6,961 bases of DNA from the NCBI GenBank assembly GCA_022510985.1, contig JAFLSL010000054.1:1-6961 (forward strand), read 5' to 3'. The notes beneath the pieces are model-generated. The model saw nothing but the letters and a program-made list of their open reading frames with translations, made no database searches and was not told the DNA's origin. Origin of the DNA: Ruminococcus sp. (GTDB lineage: Bacteria > Bacillota > Clostridia > Oscillospirales > Acutalibacteraceae). Made by a program: the position numbers and the translations under genes. Shown here piece after piece: positions 1 through 4,569 of the stretch. Each line of letters starts with the position of its first letter. Position 1 is the stretch's first letter.

Positions 1-207
1 TTCGAGGTGCTTTATGCCGAGGAAAATTCGTTCCCGTTCGTTTATAAGCGTGGAAAATATGTAGTGTTCGTAAATCCGCTCGACCGTCTTGTGGACGTAA
101 AATTTGAGTATGAGGTAAAATCAGAGATTTACAGAATCGGCGAATATGTTCAGTCCTGGGAAAAAATGACGTTAAGCCCCCAGAGTTTTGCTATCGTGGA
201 AATATAA
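1..207 (+). CDS. 3' end of a probable GH13 alpha-amylase/alpha-glucosidase family gene (5' part outside window)
   Basis: Frame 1 is open from the first base to the TAA at 205-207, giving 68 C-terminal residues. The GTG at base 7 is inside the gene and is not taken as a start. The segment reads as a small all-beta domain: a stretch like FVYKRGKYVVFVNP, then alternating beta strands, then the ending LSPQSFAIVEI. This matches the C-terminal beta-sandwich that follows the catalytic barrel in many GH13 enzymes, where the last strand often reads 'L.P.sf.i...'. No catalytic residue lies in the window, so the family call rests on this tail alone, and substrate and location cannot be judged. The neighbouring starch-binding dockerin protein makes an alpha-glucan enzyme plausible. 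The gene converges with that neighbour and shares its terminator. Other beta-domain glycosidases remain possible. Confidence 0.5.
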   Translation, partial: FEVLYAEENSFPFVYKRGKYVVFVNPLDRLVDVKFEYEVKSEIYRIGEYVQSWEKMTLSPQSFAIVEI

Positions 208-218
208 ATTTTTAATTT

Positions 219-235
219 TCCACGTCAGGCGTGGA
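219..235. other. Small hairpin 12 bases after the GH13-like stop codon
   Basis: TCCACG (219-224) pairs with CGTGGA (230-235) around a five-base loop. The downstream sequence is pyrimidine-rich but has no clean T-run, so this is at best a weak terminator or an mRNA 3'-end stabiliser for the + strand gene. Confidence 0.3.
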
Positions 236-343
236 CCTTCCTATTTTAATTTCATATCCCCCAGACTATACTTCCATTATCTGACTTTGGATAAAAAGGA
301 TAAGTTCCGCTATAGACTTTTTCAATTATGAATTTTTAATTTA

Positions 344-370
344 AAAGCCCGCACAACCAGTGCGGGCTTT
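344..370. terminator. Bidirectional Rho-independent terminator between convergent genes
   Basis: A perfect 11-bp stem pairs AAAGCCCGCAC (344-354) with GTGCGGGCTTT (360-370) around the five-base loop AACCA. Read on the - strand, it begins 11 bases after the stop codon of the dockerin gene and is followed by TTTTAAATT-like sequence, a good terminator. On the + strand the T-run is just TTT before CTC, so it is weaker but can still stop transcripts coming from the GH13-like gene. It is the only strong stem in the convergent region. Confidence 0.85.
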
Positions 371-381
371 CTCAGTGCTTG

Positions 382-3189
382 TTATCTGAATTGTGTTATC
401 GTTTTCGCAAGATACATCTGAATTCGTGTTGCATCTCTTATGTTGACGATTTCGTCGCCGTCTGTGTCGGCTGCCTTTTTCTGAATTTCGCTGAACTCAA
501 CAAGCTTTACGAGCTGTTTTTGAATGGTTGTTACATCGAGGACGTTAACAGTCTTATCAAGGTTGACGTCGCCGATTAACGGATTATTCTCGTATTCAGT
601 GAATGTAACGTCGAATACAAGCCCGCCGTTTTTAACTGTGAAGCTATCGGGGTCAAGAACAACGAAATTTGTATTGCCGACCTCAATGTTCTGAGTTTGC
701 TCGTTGTTATCGCCTTTGTTGAAGATGATTTTCTGATACTCGCTGTCAAAGGTTGCCTTGTAAACCGAGTATCCGTCTATGTTTATTCCTACAAATTCAG
801 CCTTTTCGCCGGGCCATCTGTTTTTCTCGCCGTTGTCGTTCCATACATAGAAGTAAACGTTTTCCCATCCGAGAGTGTTTACAAAGTAAAACTCTTTTTC
901 TCCTTCGGGATTAGTCGGGTTCGTTGTGTTTGTTGTGTTTGTCGGAGTGGTCGGAGCGGTTGTGTCGGTCGGGTTAGTTGAAGTGGTAGGAGCGGTTGTG
1001 GGGATTGGAGATGTTGGGGTAGTCGGCTCGGTTGGTTCAACGTAATTGCCTGCACTCACGTAATAGACGTCTTTCATTGCCGAATTTTTTTTGCCCGTAG
1101 CATCGGTAATAGCGTACATATTGAACGCATCGATAAGCTCAATATCTACCGTCTGCTCGCCATCATATCCTTCGTTGAAGATAATGAATGTTATATCGGG
1201 ATCGAACACTGCTTTATATATCTCAACGCCGTTTTCGTCCTTGCCGATTAACTGAGCAGGTTCTCCCGGCCATTGCATAGAATTGTCAACAGTCCATCTG
1301 CCGCCGCCCCATACAAAATAGTTTACGTTTTTCCAGCCGAGTGTATTTTTAAAATATATTACTCTTCCGTCAGTATCAGGCTCAGTTGAAGGGTTAGTTG
1401 TCGGATTAGTTGTTGGATTAGTTGTTGGGAGTTCGCCTCCGAGCTGTGAGGTCATCCAGTCGGCTCTTGCCTTTGTCCAGTCTTTGAGATAGCTAAGCTC
1501 ACCGTCATAATCGCGGGAATAGCTTTTATTAAGACCTGAATCAAGTCTTGAGCAATACCACATAAAACTCCACATCACGTAGTTGTTGTATCGTGCCTGT
1601 GATATTGCGTTTGCGTAGCTGTCAATGCTTTTTAGTCTTCCGTCTGATTGTGCGTTTCCGAGAAGAACGTTAATCTTCGGAATGAATTTTTCCTGCCAGA
1701 TTTTTGAGCAAATTTGTTCAAATGTTTTGCCTTCTGAGGAAGTGCCTTTTACATAGAACGCCTGACCGAGGGGGTTAACGGTGGTGGTTCTGCCGCTTGA
1801 GTAGGTTGCCTTTCTTGTTACCCAGCCCTTGTAGTTGCTGGTTGATTCGGAGCAGCTGTCCCGCCAGCAGTCAACCGCACCCAAGTCTGAGTCGCAGTCC
1901 CATATGGGAGCAGCATAGAATTTTCCTTCGTCAACATTGTAGGTGAAGTATGTGCTTGTGTATCCGCCGTCGCAGTTTTTGCCGAAATCCTGGAGTAAAT
2001 ACTGCGTGGCAAGGCTGTCGAGGTCGCATATTTTCTCAATATCCGAGAGCGTACCGTTGTAAAGAGCGTTCTCGAGTTTTGCGTAGGTGCTTTGAATATA
2101 GTTATATTTTGCAGCCATACTCGCGTCATTTTGGTCAAAGCCTTCGAGGTCGGGAGTTTTTAGAACAACGTGGTAGCCTTTATCTGTAACAAAGTAAACG
2201 TCGCCCGAATAGTTCCATACGTCAACCTCAACTAAAAAGTTGAAATCGCTGTCCTGTTTATCGGAAGTATCTTTTAAAGATACAACTGCATTTTTGCCGA
2301 GGTCAATTTTCTGGCAAGCGATATAACAGCCTCGATAAACTCCGTTTACAAAAAAGTCAATAAAGCTTTGGTCGGGCGAGTAGGGCGAACCTACGTCGTT
2401 TGCGAGGTCATACATAATCGAGTTTCTGAGAAGCGTTGAATCCTTTGCGTTTGAAACGAATGAGAATTTTTTGCTCGTCGTATGGCCGATTGTTGTCATT
2501 TCGTCAAAATGAAGGTTAAACGGTTTTTTGTCGGTTTCACGCCAGTTGGTATTGCCGCGACCTTTGATTTTCTTCAGGGTGGTTTCCTGAATGTTGCCGC
2601 TGCCTGCAATAGCACAGTCACTTCCCTTTACGGAATTTTCTTTGTTCTGGATAAGGAAAGAATAGAGGTCGGTGTTCTGAGTGTTGCCGTTAACATCAAC
2701 GTAGGAATTAGTTGTATCGTTAACATAAACGGATGCCTCGGTATCGCTCTTGTAAACTTTGAGCTTGTAGCTTCTTGTCGAAACCGTAATGTTAATTTCC
2801 TTGCCCTTTGTGTAGTTTACAACAGCACTTGTATACGGAGCGATAGTTACTCCGCCTACGTTTGCGGTTTCTTCATAGTTGTTGTAAATTTCAACTCTGC
2901 TGTCATCGGCAGTGTTAGGTAAAAAGAAATACCTGACCCCGCCTTCAGCGTTCATTCCGCTGTAGCTGCTGTCCCATCTCTGCCATGCCTGCGAGCTGTC
3001 GCCGCCTAAGGTGGCGTGGGCGTAAAGTGCCCCCCAATTTTTATTTGCAAATTTCGGATAAGCCTCCGGGTTTAAAGTAACCTCGTCGTCAGCCGCGAAT
3101 GCTACAACCATAGTGCTTATGGTTAAAAGTAAAGCAAGAAATAATGAGATAAATTTTTTGGATAGTAGGAATTTTTTCACGTTAATCAT
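382..3189 (-). CDS. Secreted CotH-kinase-like protein with two CBM26-like modules and a C-terminal type I dockerin
   Basis: The 935-residue product begins with a signal peptide: Lys-rich residues 1-12, a hydrophobic core at about 13-31, and likely cleavage after AFA (about 30-32). Residues 33-200 are a beta-rich region I do not recognise. Residues about 200-580 are the CotH domain, shown by KGRGNTNW (209-216), KKPFNLHF (221-228), NAKDSTLLRN (247-256), FVNGVYRGCY (280-289) and the acidic motif PIWDCDSDLG (428-437), where D431 and D433 match the WDxD metal/ATP site. A PTTN-repeat linker (587-604) leads to a first CBM26-like module (609-694), a long Thr/Pro/Asn linker (718-762) and a second module (765-847). 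Residues 873-929 form a dockerin with two calcium loops, D874-N876-D878-N882-D885 and D908-D910-D912-N916-D919. CotH proteins of spore coats are protein kinases; dockerins plug into scaffoldin cohesins. I infer an extracellular, scaffold-bound, starch-associated protein whose CotH activity is unproven. The gene has its own promoter and terminator. The start is forced upstream by an in-frame TAG nine bases before the ATG; a GTG three codons in is an alternative. Confidence 0.88.
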   Translation of the reverse strand: MINVKKFLLSKKFISLFLALLLTISTMVVAFAADDEVTLNPEAYPKFANKNWGALYAHATLGGDSSQAWQRWDSSYSGMNAEGGVRYFFLPNTADDSRVEIYNNYEETANVGGVTIAPYTSAVVNYTKGKEINITVSTRSYKLKVYKSDTEASVYVNDTTNSYVDVNGNTQNTDLYSFLIQNKENSVKGSDCAIAGSGNIQETTLKKIKGRGNTNWRETDKKPFNLHFDEMTTIGHTTSKKFSFVSNAKDSTLLRNSIMYDLANDVGSPYSPDQSFIDFFVNGVYRGCYIACQKIDLGKNAVVSLKDTSDKQDSDFNFLVEVDVWNYSGDVYFVTDKGYHVVLKTPDLEGFDQNDASMAAKYNYIQSTYAKLENALYNGTLSDIEKICDLDSLATQYLLQDFGKNCDGGYTSTYFTYNVDEGKFYAAPIWDCDSDLGAVDCWRDSCSESTSNYKGWVTRKATYSSGRTTTVNPLGQAFYVKGTSSEGKTFEQICSKIWQEKFIPKINVLLGNAQSDGRLKSIDSYANAISQARYNNYVMWSFMWYCSRLDSGLNKSYSRDYDGELSYLKDWTKARADWMTSQLGGELPTTNPTTNPTTNPSTEPDTDGRVIYFKNTLGWKNVNYFVWGGGRWTVDNSMQWPGEPAQLIGKDENGVEIYKAVFDPDITFIIFNEGYDGEQTVDIELIDAFNMYAITDATGKKNSAMKDVYYVSAGNYVEPTEPTTPTSPIPTTAPTTSTNPTDTTAPTTPTNTTNTTNPTNPEGEKEFYFVNTLGWENVYFYVWNDNGEKNRWPGEKAEFVGINIDGYSVYKATFDSEYQKIIFNKGDNNEQTQNIEVGNTNFVVLDPDSFTVKNGGLVFDVTFTEYENNPLIGDVNLDKTVNVLDVTTIQKQLVKLVEFSEIQKKAADTDGDEIVNIRDATRIQMYLAKTITQFR
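403..573 (-). other. Dockerin type I domain (protein region)
   Basis: Residues 873-929 hold two F-hand-like repeats, GDVNLDKTVNVLDVTTIQK and ADTDGDEIVNIRDATRIQM, each with the DxNxD or DxDxD ligands, Asn at loop position 9 and Asp at position 12. Type I dockerins bind cohesin modules on scaffoldins outside the cell. The domain lies at the extreme C-terminus, only six residues before the end, the usual dockerin position. Confidence 0.9.
649..897 (-). other. Second CBM26-like starch-binding module (protein region)
   Basis: Residues 765-847 follow the CBM26 pattern: FYFVNTLGW, then NVYFYVW, then RWPGEKAEF, a KATF strand, IIFNKG and EQTQNIEV. Aromatics Y779, Y781 and W792 fall where, from memory, characterised CBM26 modules stack against maltose. 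The Y781-to-W792 spacing of 11 residues is the usual one. This copy looks competent to bind starch. Confidence 0.75.
904..1038 (-). repeat. Low-complexity Thr/Pro/Asn linker coded by short degenerate repeats
   Basis: Residues 718-762 are made of units such as PTTPT, APTT, TNPT and NTTNTTNPTN. On the + strand the DNA is a run of G/T-rich 6-12-base units (gttgtg, gtcgg, ggagcgg). The linker separates the two starch-binding modules; such linkers are flexible, protease-resistant and often O-glycosylated. Confidence 0.8.
1108..1365 (-). other. First CBM26-like starch-binding module (protein region)
   Basis: Residues 609-694 carry the same framework as the second copy: VIYFKNTLGW, NVNYFVW, QWPGEPAQL, YKAVF, FIIFNEG and EQTVDIEL. 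At the aromatic positions equivalent to Y779 and Y781 this copy has N623 and F625. It also has four extra residues before W640. It is a real duplicate but may bind more weakly or differently. Confidence 0.7.
1391..1426 (-). repeat. Three 12-base tandem repeats coding PTTN units
   Basis: Units at 1391-1402, 1403-1414 and 1415-1426 read gggttagttgtc, ggattagttgtt and ggattagttgtt on the + strand; the last two are identical. They code the PTTN repeats of the linker between the CotH domain and the first CBM26-like module. Repeat number could vary by slippage without breaking the frame. Confidence 0.8.
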
Positions 3190-3197
3190 CCTTTCCT
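3190..3197 (-). promoter_or_regulatory. Ribosome binding site of the dockerin gene; leaves the start open between ATG 3189 and GTG 3180
   Basis: On the - strand AGGAAAGG runs straight into the ATG, so AGGA sits just four bases from it, which is short. For the GTG at 3178-3180 the overlapping AAAGGATGAT lies at a more normal distance. The choice changes only the first three residues (MIN) of the signal peptide. Confidence 0.6.
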
Positions 3198-3212
3198 AAA
3201 CTTCTTGTTTTC

Positions 3213-3241
3213 ATTATAAACATAATTTTGAGAAAATTCAA
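3213..3241 (-). promoter_or_regulatory. Sigma-A type promoter of the dockerin gene
   Basis: On the - strand TTGAAT (3241-3236), a 17-base spacer and a perfect TATAAT (3218-3213) stand between the corA terminator and the gene. The predicted transcript starts near 3206, giving a very short leader of about 16 bases with no room for a riboswitch. Confidence 0.75.
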
Positions 3242-3249
3242 ATAAAATC

Positions 3250-3295
3250 GGAATTTTTTTAAAAATTTTTCGGCGGTTGTTTGAACCGCCGAAAA
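3250..3295 (-). terminator. Rho-independent terminator of corA
   Basis: A 12-bp stem pairs TTTTCGGCGGTT (3267-3278) with AACCGCCGAAAA (3284-3295) around a five-base loop. On the - strand it begins two bases after the corA stop and runs into a T-run (3266-3262 region) and further A/T sequence. It separates corA from the downstream dockerin gene, which has its own promoter. Confidence 0.85.
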
Positions 3296-3297
3296 GC

Positions 3298-4224
3298 TTA
3301 AAGCATATTTTTCCTTTTTAAAATGAATAACGTTACCACACAGATTACAAACGTAGCAAGACATATAATGCCGAAACCGTGAACCGTACCTGCAAACGGG
3401 AGCCATTTTACGTTCATTCCGTAAATACCCGATATAACCGTCGGAATAGCCATTACAAGCGTAATCGAGGTGAGGTATTTCATCACATTGTTAAGTCGGT
3501 TGTTCGTAACCGCAGAAATAAGCTCTCTGGTTGAGTCGATAATATTTCTGTAGATTGTCGCCATTTCGATAGCCTGATTATTTTCGATTATTGTATCCTC
3601 AATAAGCTCCTCGTCCTCGGGAAATTCGTTGTTTCTTTTTAGACGAGAGATTACCATGTTATTAGCTCTCAGAGATGTCGCAAAGTATACGAGAGATGCC
3701 TCCAACTCATGCAGCGAAACGATATCGGTATCTTTTGTTTCCTTGCCTGCACGTTCTTCAATTTCAGTACGTGCTTTGTCGATATTTCTAAGGTCGTAAA
3801 GGTAAAGACGAGAGATGCTGTAGAGAATATGATACACAAATCTCATACGCTTGCGTGTGCTGAAATTACGCATTTTAAAGCGTAGGTTTTTCTCGAAAAT
3901 TTCAACTTCTTCGCGACAAACGGTTATGACCGCATCGTAGGTAACTATAATACCGAGAGGAATTGTTGTGTAGTAAGGCTCTTCGTTTCGAATTTCAGTA
4001 ATCGGAATGTCGACTAGGATAAGTGTGTAGTTGTCCTCGAACTCAATACGCGAGCTTTCCTCATCATCGAGTGCAGCTACCAAATCGCTGTAGTCAATGC
4101 CGTAGTGGTCAACAATCTGCTGATTTTCTTCTGCGTCAGGAGCAGTAAGCTTAACCCATACGTCAGGCTGGAGCTCTTTAACCTCGTTAAGAACACCTTT
4201 ATTTGTAGTATATATATTCAGCAT
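3298..4224 (-). CDS. corA: CorA-family magnesium/divalent metal ion transporter
   Basis: The 308-residue product has the CorA plan: a large acidic cytoplasmic alpha/beta domain (about 1-110), a long helical stalk rich in charged residues (about 110-245), and two C-terminal membrane helices (about 250-267 and 283-302). The signature GMN is at 269-271 in SGIYGMNVKWLPF. CorA proteins form homopentameric channels that take Mg2+, and sometimes Co2+, Ni2+ or Zn2+, into the cell. The length is normal for the family. The start at ATG 4224 is preferred over the GTG at 4233 because GAGGTGG (4236-4230) overlaps that GTG and lies five bases upstream of the ATG. The outer loop NVKWLPFAGTVHG has no acidic residue, unlike the MPEL-type loop of classical Mg2+ CorA, so ion choice is uncertain. 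The gene is monocistronic, with its own promoter and terminator, and is divergent from the sugar dehydratase gene. Confidence 0.92.
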   Translation of the reverse strand: MLNIYTTNKGVLNEVKELQPDVWVKLTAPDAEENQQIVDHYGIDYSDLVAALDDEESSRIEFEDNYTLILVDIPITEIRNEEPYYTTIPLGIIVTYDAVITVCREEVEIFEKNLRFKMRNFSTRKRMRFVYHILYSISRLYLYDLRNIDKARTEIEERAGKETKDTDIVSLHELEASLVYFATSLRANNMVISRLKRNNEFPEDEELIEDTIIENNQAIEMATIYRNIIDSTRELISAVTNNRLNNVMKYLTSITLVMAIPTVISGIYGMNVKWLPFAGTVHGFGIICLATFVICVVTLFILKRKNML

Positions 4225-4229
4225 TTTAA

Positions 4230-4236
4230 CCACCTC
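4230..4236 (-). promoter_or_regulatory. corA: Ribosome binding site that fixes the corA start
   Basis: On the - strand GAGGTGG precedes TTAAA and then ATG (4224-4222). The GTG at 4233 lies inside this Shine-Dalgarno sequence, so the ATG is the likely start. Confidence 0.8.
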
Positions 4237-4277
4237 ATTCCGATTTGTTATCTAGTAATATATTTTACATCATTTTT

Positions 4278-4306
4278 ATTATATAATCTATAGTCAATTT
4301 TGTTAA
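4278..4306 (-). promoter_or_regulatory. corA: Sigma-A type promoter of corA
   Basis: On the - strand TTAACA (4306-4301), a 17-base spacer and a perfect TATAAT (4283-4278). The leader would be about 47 bases, too short for a magnesium M-box riboswitch. A TTGACT also lies on this strand at 4297-4292, but only eight bases from the -10, so it is not the matching -35. Confidence 0.7.
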
Positions 4307-4483
4307 AGATACTGTATTTTGTGTGGTATTTTTAATGATTTATGTTGATATAAGTGTTGTCAAATGTAATATAAAAATAACCGAAAAGTTTTAAAAGAAG
4401 GTTTTTGTTTTTAAAAAAAATATTAAAAATTACTAAAATTTTACAATGTTTTCGCAAAAAAATCAACAAATTAATTAAAATTG
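4307..4483. other. AT-rich divergent regulatory region without genes; phased A-tracts
   Basis: This is the middle of the 345-base gap between corA and the dehydratase gene. I see no open frame with a ribosome binding site and no strong GC hairpin. The right half carries A-tracts centred near 4417, 4427, 4438 and 4459, about 10-11 bases or a multiple apart, the pattern of intrinsically bent DNA or an UP element just upstream of the + strand promoter. A weaker promoter-like pair, TTGATA (4345-4350) and TAATAT (4367-4372), is also present but its 16-base spacing and match are poor. Confidence 0.5.
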
Positions 4484-4487
4484 TTGA
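4463..4487. repeat. Inverted repeat overlapping the -35 box (possible operator)
   Basis: TCAACAA (4463-4469) and TTGTTGA (4481-4487) are perfect inverted arms, 11 bases apart. The right arm overlaps the TTGACT -35 hexamer. Weaker A/T matches extend outward. The symmetry and position fit a repressor site, but such AT-rich arms also arise by chance. Confidence 0.35.
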
Positions 4488-4512
4488 CTTTAATGCAGGT
4501 TTAGCTTATAAT
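4484..4512 (+). promoter_or_regulatory. Strong sigma-A promoter of the dehydratase-glmS operon
   Basis: TTGACT (4484-4489, five of six consensus bases), a 17-base spacer and a perfect TATAAT (4507-4512). Transcription would start near 4519, giving a leader of about 50 bases. Confidence 0.85.
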
Positions 4513-4556
4513 ATCTAAGTATAATCAGTTTACTTTGGGTATTTATGTGCAAACGG

Positions 4557-4562
4557 AAGGAG
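4557..4562 (+). promoter_or_regulatory. Ribosome binding site of the dehydratase gene
   Basis: AAGGAG lies seven bases before the ATG at 4570, near-ideal spacing, which supports this start. Confidence 0.85.
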
Positions 4563-4569
4563 TAGGTGT

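Noticed and set aside
287..316. Promoter-like TTGGAT-18-TATAGA on the + strand
   Set aside because: Poor -35 match, and it leads only into a terminator and the 3' end of an oppositely oriented gene.
697..981. 94-residue + strand frame over the linker and second CBM26-like module
   Set aside because: It is a shadow of the - strand gene, with low-complexity Val/Gly/Arg sequence from the linker repeats.
904..1038. CRISPR-like or tandem-repeat array
   Set aside because: The repeats are short, degenerate and in frame, and code a Thr/Pro linker; there are no spacers.
2482..2922. 146-residue + strand open frame opposite the CotH gene
   Set aside because: It lies wholly antisense to a well-supported gene, has no ribosome binding site or recognisable motif, and reflects the codon pattern of the real gene.
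3182..3406. 74-residue - strand frame spanning the corA end and the dockerin gene leader
   Set aside because: It overlaps the corA C-terminus, its terminator and the next promoter; no domain seen.
4225..4271. Magnesium riboswitch upstream of corA
   Set aside because: The predicted leader is about 47 bases, with no stable hairpin or terminator.
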